DNA of 64,000 bases from Rikenellaceae bacterium. GTDB lineage: Bacteria; Bacteroidota; Bacteroidia; Bacteroidales; Rikenellaceae. Positions 52,441 through 60,888 of this stretch are shown here, piece by piece. The DNA is taken from assembly GCA_017442365.1 (NCBI GenBank), contig JAFRZW010000007.1, forward strand, positions 62,001-126,000, written 5' to 3'. Every line of letters begins with the position of its first letter. The stretch's first letter is position 1. A program made the position numbers and the translations under genes. The notes below the pieces were generated by a model. The model did not search any database and was not told the origin of the DNA. It worked only from the letters and a program-made list of their open reading frames with translations.

Positions 52441-53757
52441 ATGAACTTGCTATTCAATAATATAACCGTTCTGCCGATGACGGCATCGCTTGCCGATGAG
52501 GAGAAGTATTTCGAGGCGTCGGTGGGTGTGCAGGGCAAGCGTATTACGATGGTTACGAGCGATGCAGATGAGGTTGCGCGTTTTCGTGAGGCGTGCTGTG
52601 GCGACCTGCGCGAGGTGGACGGACGAGGCAAGCTGTTGATGCCTGGTCTGATCAACACCCATTGCCACGTGGCGATGACGCTGATGCGCGGCTATGCCGA
52701 CGATATTCCGCTGATGGAGTGGCTCAATGGCAAGATCTGGCCCTATGAGGCGTTGATCGACCGCAATGATGTGCAGTTGGGTGCCGAGTTGGGTATTGTC
52801 GAGATGTTGCGCGGGGGTGTAACGACCTTTGTCGATATGTATTGGTACGAGGAGGCGGTGGCCGATGCGGCTGAGAAATTGGGTATCCGCGCGGTGCTGT
52901 CGCCCTGCTTTGTCGATGCACGTATGGAGGCATTCGAGGAGGACCTGCCCGCAACGGTGGCGAAGGCAACGAAGTGCGACCGCTTGTCGGTGATGATTGC
53001 TCCGCACGCGCCGTATAGCTGCTCGGAGGCGAATTTGCGTCGTGCGGCTGAGCTGAGCGAGGAGTATGGTCTGCCCATTACGATCCACCTGGCCGAAACT
53101 CACGACGAGGAGCGTCAGATTAAGGAGCGTTTCGGCTGCTCGCCCGTCGAACTGATTGATAGTTATGGACTTTTGGGCGAGGGAACGATTGCGGCACATT
53201 GTGTTCATTTGAGCGATAGCGACCGTCGCACACTGCTCGAACGAGGTGTCTCGGTGGCGCATAACCCGCAGAGCAATATGAAGATTTCGAGTGGCGTATC
53301 GCCCGTGGCAACGCTGTTGGGCGAGGGCGTGAATGTAACGATCGCAACCGACGGACCCTGCTCGAACAACGATCTGGATATGTGGGAGGAGATGCGCAGT
53401 GCGTCGTTCTTGCAGAAGTTGAGTGCTGGTGATCCGTGCGTGATTCCGGCGTACGAATTGTTGCGAATGGCGACGGTCGGTGGCGCAAAGGCGATCGGTC
53501 GTGGCGATGAGTTGGGTCAGATCAAGGAGGGTATGCTGGCCGATGTGATTGTGCTCGATATGGAGAAACCGCACCTCTATCCGCGTTACGACGTGGTGGC
53601 GAACTTGGCATACACAGCCAAGGCGTCGGACGTCGATATGGTTGTGGTTAATGGTGAGGTGCTGGTCGATGGTGGCGATGTGCTGGGTGTCGATGAGATG
53701 GATCTGTGCCGTCGTGTCGAAAAGCGTGCTAAGGAGCTCGACGCAATGGTGAAGTAA
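52441..53757 (+). CDS. 5-methylthioadenosine/S-adenosylhomocysteine deaminase-type amidohydrolase
   Basis: 438 aa from ATG 52441; an eight-codon extension to 52417 overlaps the DUF1573 gene. Metal site motif NTHCHVAMTLMRG (His74, His76), then HAPYSCSEANL, HLAETHDEERQI (catalytic Glu), HCVHLSDSD and ATDGPCSNNDLDMWEE, all typical of the MTA/SAH deaminase (MtaD) branch of the amidohydrolase superfamily. It would deaminate SAH or MTA in methionine recycling, fitting the metH metF locus elsewhere in the window. Substrate could also be another adenosine or guanine derivative. Confidence 0.87.
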   Translation: MNLLFNNITVLPMTASLADEEKYFEASVGVQGKRITMVTSDADEVARFREACCGDLREVDGRGKLLMPGLINTHCHVAMTLMRGYADDIPLMEWLNGKIWPYEALIDRNDVQLGAELGIVEMLRGGVTTFVDMYWYEEAVADAAEKLGIRAVLSPCFVDARMEAFEEDLPATVAKATKCDRLSVMIAPHAPYSCSEANLRRAAELSEEYGLPITIHLAETHDEERQIKERFGCSPVELIDSYGLLGEGTIAAHCVHLSDSDRRTLLERGVSVAHNPQSNMKISSGVSPVATLLGEGVNVTIATDGPCSNNDLDMWEEMRSASFLQKLSAGDPCVIPAYELLRMATVGGAKAIGRGDELGQIKEGMLADVIVLDMEKPHLYPRYDVVANLAYTAKASDVDMVVVNGEVLVDGGDVLGVDEMDLCRRVEKRAKELDAMVK

Positions 53758-53777
53758 CCAATTCCGACCCGAAAATT

Positions 53778-53812
53778 AATAGCCGCACTCCTGCGAGAGG
53801 GGTGCGGCTATT
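53778..53812. terminator. Terminator between convergent genes
   Basis: 14-bp stem (AATAGCCGCACTCC with GGGGTGCGGCTATT, one G-U), 7-base loop, short T-rich tails on both strands. Confidence 0.7.
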
Positions 53813-53845
53813 GTTATGAAACGTGTGTAGATATTGCATTAGGAG

Positions 53846-54586
53846 CTACTCGGTGGGCGGCACATCGAAGTCGATCTGATCGACGGTGAGTACCGTAACG
53901 TTGTTTGGGGTCTTGCATTCGGCACTGAGCAGGCGTCCTTCGCTCTTCGAGAATCGGGCAACGATCTCCACTTTGTCGCTCCTATCGCTGACGATGATCG
54001 TGTCGCCCTCCTCGCGGAATTTAAGTAGCATACCCATTGCAGCGGCATACGGTTTCAATTTTTCGAGTGAGGCAAACGGAGTGAGATCGATACCCTTGTC
54101 GGGTCGTTCGAGTACCAACTGTCCATTTTGGTAGCGACGATAGGTCTGACCGTCATAGAGTTCCATACTACGTTCATCGTCCTGCCATTTGATTGCCATT
54201 TTGGCCTTCGAGCCCTCTTTGCGAATCTCGACGGTGCCCTGCATCGGAGCGGCATTGGAATCAACTATCTCGTAAAGATCGTGCGGGTCAGTACTCTTGG
54301 TGACCCTTGCGGTGAAGTGCACCAAATAGCTATCCGATTCGAGCAGTTGAGTCATCGCTCGCTCGACCACCTCGCGGGCGGTGCTGGTCTGCACGCCGCT
54401 AATGCCGATGACAACTGCCACGGCGACCATAGCGGCAACGGCACTAATGCGTACTGCCTGCCATAGCGGGCGGCGGCGCGCTGCGGGGGCTTTGAACGAG
54501 AGTGAGGTGGTGGGGGCGAAACGCGGCGTGAGAAGATTCTCAACGCGATTGTCCGACGAATTGTCTAAATTGTTGTTAGTTTTCAT
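53846..54586 (-). CDS. Membrane protein, probable anti-sigma factor partner
   Basis: 246 aa. Cytoplasmic N-terminus of ~40 residues, one membrane helix (~45-65, ISAVAAMVAVAVVIGIS), then a periplasmic part resembling LolA/RseB-like lipoprotein-carrier folds (MTQLLESDSYLVHFTARVTK, AIKWQDDERSMELYDGQTYRR in pieces, ending DFDVPPTE). It directly follows an ECF sigma gene (25 bases), the classical sigma/anti-sigma arrangement. There is no zinc HxxxCxxC motif. Role as anti-sigma is an inference from context. Confidence 0.68.
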   Translation of the reverse strand: MKTNNNLDNSSDNRVENLLTPRFAPTTSLSFKAPAARRRPLWQAVRISAVAAMVAVAVVIGISGVQTSTAREVVERAMTQLLESDSYLVHFTARVTKSTDPHDLYEIVDSNAAPMQGTVEIRKEGSKAKMAIKWQDDERSMELYDGQTYRRYQNGQLVLERPDKGIDLTPFASLEKLKPYAAAMGMLLKFREEGDTIIVSDRSDKVEIVARFSKSEGRLLSAECKTPNNVTVLTVDQIDFDVPPTE

Positions 54587-54611
54587 AATGTTGGTCTTTT
54601 TTTACGGTGAG

Positions 54612-55124
54612 TTAAATCAGCCCGCGCTTTTCGAGGGCTTCGCGCAACTTGTCAATGCCATAGCGAAAACGTGATTTGGCCGTTGTGAGAGGAATGTTGC
54701 AGATCGAGGCAATCTCGTCAAATTGACGACCGCCATAGATTCGCAATCGGATCACCTCGCTCTGCTCGTCGGGTAGGAGCGCCATCAGTCGTTCGATCAA
54801 TCGAAACTCTTGTTCGAAATCCTTCGGAGCGAGGTCGTCGCTACTCAGATTGTCGAGCGTTTCGGTCGAGGCAAACTGTCGTCGAGAGCGTAAGGCTGAG
54901 GTGCAACTATTTGTCAATGAACGATAAACGTAGCCTTTCAGGTCTTCAATCTCGGCAAGTCGTGCGCCTTGCTTCGAGAGTCGGAGGTAGAGGTCTTGCA
55001 CCACGTCGTCAGCTTCGGTGGCAGACCCCAACCGATAGCAGGCATATCGAAACAGATCGTTGCGCTCGGACTGCATTAGCTCGGCGAGGCGGGTGAGTTG
55101 TTTGTTTTCGGTTGTTAGTTTCAT
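54612..55124 (-). CDS. ECF-type RNA polymerase sigma factor
   Basis: 170 aa. Region 2 (residues ~18-85: RNDLFRYACYRLGSATEADD, DVVQDLYLRLSKQG, LKGYVYRSLTNSC) and region 4 (~110-165: LLPDEQSEVIRLRIYGGRQF, DEIASICNIPLTTAKSRFRYG). The linker is short as in ECF factors. Likely controls an envelope response through the membrane protein encoded next. Its promoter is not obvious; the 314-base gap upstream contains a duplicated gene fragment. Confidence 0.92.
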   Translation of the reverse strand: MKLTTENKQLTRLAELMQSERNDLFRYACYRLGSATEADDVVQDLYLRLSKQGARLAEIEDLKGYVYRSLTNSCTSALRSRRQFASTETLDNLSSDDLAPKDFEQEFRLIERLMALLPDEQSEVIRLRIYGGRQFDEIASICNIPLTTAKSRFRYGIDKLREALEKRGLI

Positions 55125-55142
55125 AATTTGTTTTCCGTTTGT

Positions 55143-55319
55143 TGGAAACGCGCTTCCGAATATATAACGCTCAATATTCGAAAAAGACTTAACGCACTTG
55201 CAAATTTATCGAAAAAAAGGATTGCTCCCCGCGGAAAGAACAATCCTCATCTAACTTTATTTTTACTCTGGAAGGCTATCGCGTGGCCACTCCCACCCAA
55301 GGATCACACCGCACGAACC
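55143..55319 (-). pseudogene. Degenerate duplicate of the methyltransferase gene 3' end and terminator
   Basis: On the minus strand, 55319-55276 resembles the last ~14 codons of the methyltransferase gene (GGTGTGATCCTTGGGTGGGA versus GGTGTAATCCTTTGGGAGGC), ending at a TAG like the real TAA. Next come a hairpin and T-run like the real terminator, then a block containing AAGTCTTTTTCG and TTATATATTCGG that also recurs after the intact gene. Period is 163-171 bp. The duplicate has frame-breaking changes and no start. Confidence 0.7.
55212..55247 (-). terminator. Duplicated terminator hairpin
   Basis: Minus strand AGGATTG/CAATCCT stem followed by seven T. The stem sequence differs from its sister at 55384 but both arms changed together, keeping the pairing. 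Confidence 0.7.
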
Positions 55320-55383
55320 GCACTCCCGAATATATAATGCACAAAAGCCGAAAAAGACTTAATGTGCCGAGAGATTTTTTACG

Positions 55384-55414
55384 AAAAACGGTTGCCCTTG
55401 TTGGAGAGCAACCG
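55384..55414 (-). terminator. Terminator of the TrmH-type methyltransferase
   Basis: Minus strand CGGTTGC/GCAACCG stem, 12-base loop, then TTTTTCG, 25 bases past the stop codon. Confidence 0.78.
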
Positions 55415-55438
55415 CATATTCATTTGGTAATCGCGCGT

Positions 55439-55966
55439 TTATCGCAATTGTCGAAATGCCTCCCAAAGGATTACACCGCCCGAAACAGCCACATTGAGCG
55501 AATGTTTGGTGCCCGCTTGGGGGATCTCGATCGCACCATCGCACAGATCAACGGCCGCCTGATCGACGCCAAAAACCTCATTGCCAAAGACCAAACCATA
55601 GCGCACGCCACGCTCGGCACGCCACTCGCCAGCCATCTCGGCACCCTCGACCTGCTCGATTGCCAACACGCGCACGCCCTCCTCTTTGAGGGCTTTGACG
55701 CACTCGACGGTTGATGCCCATTGACGCCATTCGACGGTCAGCTCGGCACCGAGAGCCGTTTTGTGAATCTCGCGGTTGGGCGGTGTGGCGGTGATACCGC
55801 ACAGATGCACACGCGCGCAAGCAAAGGCGTCGGCCGTGCGGAAAAACGAGCCTACATTATTCAACGAACGGATATTATCGAGCACAATTTCGACGGGCAG
55901 CTTTTCGGCTGCGGCAAATTCATCGGGGGTGAGGCGATTCAACTCCTCGTTAGTTATCTTTCGCAT
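55439..55966 (-). CDS. TrmH-family (SpoU) RNA methyltransferase
   Basis: 175 aa, the short single-domain SPOUT form. Motifs: VLDNIRSLNNVGSFFRTADA, GLVFGNEVFGVD and IEIPQAGTKHSLNVAVSGGV. 2'-O-ribose methylation of tRNA or rRNA; which base is not predictable. Six bases after the outer-membrane protein gene, so co-transcribed. Its last codons and terminator are repeated downstream in degenerate form (55143-55319). Confidence 0.92.
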   Translation of the reverse strand: MRKITNEELNRLTPDEFAAAEKLPVEIVLDNIRSLNNVGSFFRTADAFACARVHLCGITATPPNREIHKTALGAELTVEWRQWASTVECVKALKEEGVRVLAIEQVEGAEMAGEWRAERGVRYGLVFGNEVFGVDQAAVDLCDGAIEIPQAGTKHSLNVAVSGGVILWEAFRQLR

Positions 55967-55972
55967 TTTGAG

Positions 55973-57049
55973 TTAGTTTGCTTTGTTTTTACGTTTAAGC
56001 GCAAGGCGTCGGCTGTCGATTCCGACACTCAGTAGCACGAGTTGCGAGGTTACGACTCTGCCCGCTGTAAAGTGCAACGAAATTCCTGCGTGCAGGCTCA
56101 CGGGTACGGCGTCGCTCCACCACGTGCGGTCGTAGTAGAGTTCGGTGCGGTTGTAGCATTTGCTCGCACCGCCCTCCATTGCATAGAAGCGCTCGCCTGC
56201 GTACAGATCTCCACCATATTTGGCAAAATAGGGCATCAGATTGTTGCCGATGTAGAGGCGATTGTCGATTCCGACGTGCCACTTTTCGAGTCGCAGGCGC
56301 AGCTCGCCACCATAGGGTTGAACACCCTTTTCGCCCGTTATGCGGTCGCGCTGGAATGTCTGTATCCAACTCGCCGTAAGCGACAGACGGTCAAGCGGTA
56401 AGAGGTGTTCGAACTTGGCTCCGACGTAGGGCTGAACGGCAATATTATCGACCACGCCCGCCAGCCCGACGCGACCCGCATAGTGATAGACCGAGAGGGT
56501 ATATCCGCACGTGAAGACTTGTCGCGTATATTCGCCTGCCGAGAAGATTCGGAACTTCTCGCGCTCCTCGACCGAGTAGATTCCGTCCCAATCAACGCCC
56601 AACTCGACAAAGCCTCCCGTACCACGATATTGCAACAGCACTCCGTCGAGATTCTTGTCGTAGAAACGCACCGAGTCGCTCGCAATGGCACCCGAGTAGT
56701 CGCCCAAGAGCATTTTGCGGGGGTAGATACCCGCTGTGGCGTTGAACTGTCGCCCGCGATAGGCGTAATAGAGCACCAATTCGGGATTCTCGCAGAAGCG
56801 AGTGTCGCGTCCGAAGCTCTTTGTGATATCGGCACCGATCATCAGCGCGTGCTGCCCTTTGCCCCAACCCATACCGACCATTGGCGTCAGTCGTGCGCCA
56901 AAGAGGGTCTGCGAGGGGATACTCAGATTGGCATATTCGCGGTTGTCGAAGTTCAGATCGAAATCCGCCGACCACAGAAATTTCTGCGCCGACACGGGCA
57001 TTGCCAGCGCCACGCAGAGCAGTGCGAGGAGTGTGCGAATAGATTTCAT
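55973..57049 (-). CDS. Outer-membrane beta-barrel protein (porin-like)
   Basis: 358 aa from ATG 57049, which starts the signal peptide MKSIRTLLALLCVALAMPVSA; a 21-residue in-frame extension lacks signal character. Alternating aromatic/polar strands (NREYANLSIPSQTLFGARL, LELGVDWDGIYSVEE-like segments, TLSVYHYAGRVGLAG) and many Tyr/Gly turns point to a barrel of about 14-16 strands. No named family recognised. The tail RLALKRKNKAN is unusual because barrels normally end in an aromatic residue, so the last strand ends before it. Confidence 0.7.
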   Translation of the reverse strand: MKSIRTLLALLCVALAMPVSAQKFLWSADFDLNFDNREYANLSIPSQTLFGARLTPMVGMGWGKGQHALMIGADITKSFGRDTRFCENPELVLYYAYRGRQFNATAGIYPRKMLLGDYSGAIASDSVRFYDKNLDGVLLQYRGTGGFVELGVDWDGIYSVEEREKFRIFSAGEYTRQVFTCGYTLSVYHYAGRVGLAGVVDNIAVQPYVGAKFEHLLPLDRLSLTASWIQTFQRDRITGEKGVQPYGGELRLRLEKWHVGIDNRLYIGNNLMPYFAKYGGDLYAGERFYAMEGGASKCYNRTELYYDRTWWSDAVPVSLHAGISLHFTAGRVVTSQLVLLSVGIDSRRLALKRKNKAN

Positions 57050-57148
57050 AGGGATTGTTACGCGAAAAAACGAACGGGCACGTTTCTCCTTCGATTGCAG
57101 GGAGTTACGCACCCGTTTGAATGTGTTGGCGCGTTGAGGCGCACATTG

Positions 57149-57472
57149 TTACTTGTTCTGCTGGGGCTGAGCCTCGGGCGATGCCATAATCATATTCTTA
57201 TCGACACGCAGAGTTACGTTGTCGCAAACCTCGATTACAACATACGACTCCTTCACCTCGCGCACCTTGCCGTGGATACCGCCTGCGGTGATCACCTTGG
57301 TACCCTTGACCATCGAGTCGCGGAACTTAGCCATCTCCTTACGGCGCTTCGATTCGGGACGCCAGATGAAGAGCCACATAACCAAGATCATTGCAACGAT
57401 CATAATCCAGAAACCGCCCTGACCGGGAGCCTGAGGTGCTACCTCACCGGCAGCCTGTAAGAATGTAAACAT
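57149..57472 (-). CDS. yajC: Preprotein translocase subunit YajC
   Basis: 107 aa. One membrane helix (~22-40, GFWIMIVAMILVMWLFIWRP) then the conserved cytoplasmic part RPESKRRKEMAKFRDSMVKG, TKVITAGGIHGKVREVKE. Accessory subunit of SecDF-YajC. It has a consensus promoter of its own at 57519-57549. Confidence 0.95.
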   Translation of the reverse strand: MFTFLQAAGEVAPQAPGQGGFWIMIVAMILVMWLFIWRPESKRRKEMAKFRDSMVKGTKVITAGGIHGKVREVKESYVVIEVCDNVTLRVDKNMIMASPEAQPQQNK

Positions 57473-57518
57473 AGTGTAAAATTGTTATTGGTTTAATTTT
57501 CTGTTTCGAACATTTTGG

Positions 57519-57549
57519 CAAATATACGCTTTTTTCGCGGGATTACAAA
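57519..57549 (-). promoter_or_regulatory. Promoter of yajC
   Basis: Minus strand TTTG (57546-57549), 19-base spacer, TATATTTG (57519-57526), exact consensus. Confidence 0.75.
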
Positions 57550-57561
57550 CCCTCGCACGAT

Positions 57562-57996
57562 TTATTCGACCTCGGCTTCTATATAAATGGTCAAAGGGCG
57601 CACCTCATTTGACGTATAGAGCCTTATGCGCTTGAACTGCCAGCCGTAGAATCCTTGCGAATCGAAACGCACCTCGACGCGCGCCGTATCGCCCACGCCA
57701 ATCGGTTGCGAGGGGTAGTCGATGTCGGTGCAACCGCAGGTGGTCTCGGTGCGTGTGATGACGATGGGGGTGTCCGTTAGGTTGCGCACTCCGACCCCCA
57801 TTGCAATCACCTCGCCCGAATGCATACGTCCCAATCGCAACGTGTCGCACGATGCCACGATGAGCGAATCGCCTACGCCGATAACTGTTTGCAGGGGAGT
57901 GTTGGCTGCTCTTTCGGGGGCGGGGGCGGGGGCTGAGCTACGGCCTCCACACGCGATCATCAATCCGAAGAGTGAAAGTATCAATAGTTTGCGCAT
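57562..57996 (-). CDS. DUF1573 lipoprotein
   Basis: 144 aa. Lipobox MIAC (Cys16), Ala/Pro linker (APAPAPERAAN), then a DUF1573 Ig-like domain with VGVRNLTDTPIVITRTETTC and CGCTDIDYPSQPIGVGDTA. Located between nusB and yajC, a gene order I recall as common in Bacteroidetes. Function unknown; possibly envelope-located. Confidence 0.85.
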   Translation of the reverse strand: MRKLLILSLFGLMIACGGRSSAPAPAPERAANTPLQTVIGVGDSLIVASCDTLRLGRMHSGEVIAMGVGVRNLTDTPIVITRTETTCGCTDIDYPSQPIGVGDTARVEVRFDSQGFYGWQFKRIRLYTSNEVRPLTIYIEAEVE

Positions 57997-58014
57997 ATCC
58001 TTTTTGCTCGGTTG

Positions 58015-58046
58015 TTACAAAAAAGAGCGACCCGCAAAAGTCGCTC
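58015..58046 (-). terminator. Terminator after nusB
   Basis: Minus strand GAGCGAC/GTCGCTC stem, 8-base loop, then TTTTTTG, between nusB and the DUF1573 gene. Confidence 0.8.
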
Positions 58047-58076
58047 CATAAATCAATTGAGGGCGGGCGCACTGGT

Positions 58077-59015
58077 TTAGATCAGTCCGCGACCACTCTT
58101 GACAATCACACCTTCGGCCGTGAGCGTCTCGGCGCACTTGTCCAGAATGCCGTTGATGAACGTGCCGCTACCCACCGACGAGTAGTGCTTTGCGATCTCG
58201 ATATACTCGTCGAGCGTAACTTTGACGGGAATCGACTCGAAGTTGATCATCTCCGAGATAGCCGTTGTCATAATCAGATTGTCCATAAATGCGATACGCT
58301 CCACGTCCCAGTTGCGCGTAAAACGCTCGACGATCTTCATATAGCTATCGTAATTGACCAACGTGCGACGGAACAGCTCCTCGATAAACTCGCGGTCGTC
58401 GTCGTTCTTGAACTTGGGCAGTACGGGCACCTCGGTGTGCGATGCGCGGCAGTTGCTCAGTGTGCGAATGACCATCACCAGAGCGAATCCGAGATCGTCG
58501 TTCCACATAATCGACTGCTCGTCGAGCACCTCTTCGACCATTTCGAGGTTCTCGATCTCGCGCGTGTAGAACTGCTCGACAAGGCGCACGTCATCGCGGT
58601 AGGTAGCCTTCTCGGCGGTCATATAAGCCTGATAGTAATCCGATGCTACGAGGTTGTTATAGAGCGTTTTGATCAATTCGGGATACTGAGCCCAACCCAG
58701 ACCGCGCTTGGCAGCGAAGTCGTTGATACGGCCACTTGCACGCCACTGGGCGATGAGGCGGTTATCGACGAAACGGGTATTGGGGTTGAGGTCTTCGTAT
58801 GTTGCCAGATGTTTCTGCTTAGCCAGCTCGATACGGCTTTCGGCATAGTCAGCGACATCGACGATGAGCAACATCATCTGAAAATAGAGATCGTACGCTT
58901 TGTCGATGCTGTGTTGGAGAGTTTTCTCCGACGCGGCCAGATCGGTAGCGTTCGATTTGAGGTGCGAATAGAGGTTTTTGACTGCTTTGAGCCTGAGTAA
59001 TCTGCGAGACAACAT
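58077..59015 (-). CDS. nusB: Transcription antitermination factor NusB (long form)
   Basis: 312 aa from ATG 59015 (MLSRRLLRLKAVKNLYSHLK), about twice the length of E. coli NusB, as usual for Bacteroidetes. The N-terminal half is a helical extension; the conserved NusB core is in residues ~180-305 (FIEELFRRTLVNYDSYMKIV, RIAFMDNLIMTTAISEMINF, VTLDEYIEIAKHYSSVGSGT). NusB with NusE binds boxA in rRNA operons. A minus-strand TACTTTTG at 59039-59046 is the likely -7 element. Confidence 0.92.
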   Translation of the reverse strand: MLSRRLLRLKAVKNLYSHLKSNATDLAASEKTLQHSIDKAYDLYFQMMLLIVDVADYAESRIELAKQKHLATYEDLNPNTRFVDNRLIAQWRASGRINDFAAKRGLGWAQYPELIKTLYNNLVASDYYQAYMTAEKATYRDDVRLVEQFYTREIENLEMVEEVLDEQSIMWNDDLGFALVMVIRTLSNCRASHTEVPVLPKFKNDDDREFIEELFRRTLVNYDSYMKIVERFTRNWDVERIAFMDNLIMTTAISEMINFESIPVKVTLDEYIEIAKHYSSVGSGTFINGILDKCAETLTAEGVIVKSGRGLI

Positions 59016-59038
59016 ATATTTGAACGTTTTTTCGACTG

Positions 59039-59046
59039 CAAAAGTA
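59039..59046 (-). promoter_or_regulatory. -7 element of nusB
   Basis: Minus strand TACTTTTG, 24 bases upstream of the nusB ATG; no clear -33. Confidence 0.5.
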
Positions 59047-59067
59047 ACTATTTTTTCGCGAAAAGAG

Positions 59068-59075
59068 TATCTTTG
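59068..59075 (+). promoter_or_regulatory. -7 element of the flavoprotein gene
   Basis: TATCTTTG, 20 bases before the ATG at 59095; no clear -33. Confidence 0.5.
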
Positions 59076-59094
59076 TGCAAATAAAAACAACGAA

Positions 59095-60342
59095 ATGTAC
59101 GATTTGATAGTTATAGGCGGTGGTGCTGCGGGTCTGATGGCCGCAGGAACAGCCGCATCACGAGGTCGCAACGTACTGTTGCTCGAAAAGATGGAGAAGA
59201 CGGGCCGCAAGGTTCGTATCACGGGTAAGGGTCGTTGCAACCTGACCAATATGCGTCCTCCCGAGGAGTTTGCCGAGAAGGTGCGCGTCAATGCCGATTT
59301 CTTTGCGCAGGCATTTGCCGAGTTTAACAACCGCGCGACGGTGCGCTTTTTCGAGCGCTTGGGCGTCAAACTCGATGTCGAGCGTGGCGACCGTGTCTTT
59401 CCGCGTAGCGGCAAGGCGTGGGACGTGGCGCAGGCATTGGTCGATTGGTGCCGCGAGGAGGGTGTTACGGTGCAGTGCGACTCGCGCGTCAAGGAGATTA
59501 TGACGGTCGGCAATCGCGTGCTGGGCGTCAAGTATGAGAATCGACGAGGCTTCGAACGTAAGGAGGAGGCCGAGGCGGTGATCATCGCTACGGGCGGTGT
59601 GTCGTATCCCGCAACAGGCTCAACGGGTGATGGCTACGACTTTGCTGCCGCTACGGGACACTCGATCGAGCCGGTGCGTCCGTCGCTCGTTCCGCTCGAA
59701 ACGACCTACGCCCATCTGCACGAATTGAAGGGGCTGACGCTGCGCAATGTCAATGTGCAGATGTTTGTAGATAACGAGCTTGCAGGCGAGGAGTTTGGCG
59801 AGGTGTCGTTCTCGGATCGAGGTATCGAGGGCGCAGCAGTGTTGCGTTTGAGCCGCGATGCGGTCGATGCACTGATTGACGAACGCAAGGTGAAACTTGT
59901 TCTCGACCTGAAACCCGCCCTCACGCCCGAGCAGATCACCGACCGCATTCGTCGTGAGATCGAGCAGATGGCTCCGACCGAACTCTTCTCGGAGTTGTTG
60001 CGTAAGCTCGTTCCGCGTCCGATGGTGCTGGCGTTGGCCAAGGAGCTGGACGTCCATTCTAAGATGTATATCTCGAAGGTGAGCGACAAGGAGTTGGCAC
60101 GTTTGGCAACGGTGCTGAAACACTACGTCTTCCCGATTAGCGACTACCGTCCATTCACCGAGGCGATCGTAACGGCGGGTGGTGTCAATTGCGACGAGGT
60201 GAACCAATATACGATGGAATCGAAGCTGATTCGTGGCCTCTATTTTGCGGGCGAGGTGCTCGATCTGGACGCTGCGACGGGTGGCTACAATTTGCAGATC
60301 GCCTTCTCGACGGGTCGTCTGGCGGGTATGCTCAAAAAGTAA
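59095..60342 (+). CDS. HI0933/YhiN-family FAD-dependent oxidoreductase
   Basis: 415 aa from ATG 59095; the longer frame back to 58978 crosses the promoter and the nusB start. Dinucleotide-binding start MYDLIVIGGGAAGLMAAGTA, then LLEKMEKTGRKVRITGKGRC and CNLTN, the hallmark of this family, and a C-terminal GLYFAGEVLDLDAATGGYNL. Flavoprotein of unknown substrate (relatives annotated as aminoacetone oxidase-like or RdsA-type). Four bases before the next gene. Confidence 0.93.
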   Translation: MYDLIVIGGGAAGLMAAGTAASRGRNVLLLEKMEKTGRKVRITGKGRCNLTNMRPPEEFAEKVRVNADFFAQAFAEFNNRATVRFFERLGVKLDVERGDRVFPRSGKAWDVAQALVDWCREEGVTVQCDSRVKEIMTVGNRVLGVKYENRRGFERKEEAEAVIIATGGVSYPATGSTGDGYDFAAATGHSIEPVRPSLVPLETTYAHLHELKGLTLRNVNVQMFVDNELAGEEFGEVSFSDRGIEGAAVLRLSRDAVDALIDERKVKLVLDLKPALTPEQITDRIRREIEQMAPTELFSELLRKLVPRPMVLALAKELDVHSKMYISKVSDKELARLATVLKHYVFPISDYRPFTEAIVTAGGVNCDEVNQYTMESKLIRGLYFAGEVLDLDAATGGYNLQIAFSTGRLAGMLKK

Positions 60343-60345
60343 GCG

Positions 60346-60873
60346 ATGAGCGTCATTAAACCCATAACCAAGCGTCTGTATCGTGTTGCTGCGGGGTCGG
60401 TGCGTGCGGCCAATGTGCGCCACTATCGTGGCCACGGAGTCCATTCGCCGTTTGTCTATTCGTTGGTGCGTCAGGTTTTTATGCGTCGTCGCGTGGAGGG
60501 GACTGATACGGCTCTCTATACCGAACTGCTATTGCGCCACGTGTCGCGCCGAAGGGCTACACAGTTGCAAAATCTCTACTCGCATTGTGGGTATGAGAAC
60601 TACCTGTTTGCCGATAGTCTGCCGATGGCGCTCGATGGAGTTGAGATGTGTATCGTGCCGCGCGAGTGCTCGGTTGAGGAACTGCACTTGCTGACAGACG
60701 AGGCTCAACGCACGCAGACCACGTTGTGTATCCTTGCGCCGCGCGACGAACGTGCTCGCAACCGTCAATGTCGTCGATTGGTGAGCGAACATCACGGCAC
60801 GAGTGTCGATAATCGAGGCTATCTGCTGCTATTCAATGTCGAGGGGTTGCCGAAACAACATTTTTCACTATAA
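60346..60873 (+). CDS. Unknown protein with RGHGVHSPFVYSL motif
   Basis: 175 aa, basic, no signal peptide or membrane helix. The segment RHYRGHGVHSPFVYSLVRQV (residues ~25-44) is a motif I associate with a Bacteroidales family related to class I SAM-dependent methyltransferases; here only ~175 residues are present and the glycine-rich SAM motif is not evident, so the protein may be a reduced member. Lies in an operon between the flavoprotein and the cobalamin adenosyltransferase. Confidence 0.7.
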   Translation: MSVIKPITKRLYRVAAGSVRAANVRHYRGHGVHSPFVYSLVRQVFMRRRVEGTDTALYTELLLRHVSRRRATQLQNLYSHCGYENYLFADSLPMALDGVEMCIVPRECSVEELHLLTDEAQRTQTTLCILAPRDERARNRQCRRLVSEHHGTSVDNRGYLLLFNVEGLPKQHFSL

Positions 60874-60888
60874 AACCAAGAACGGAAT

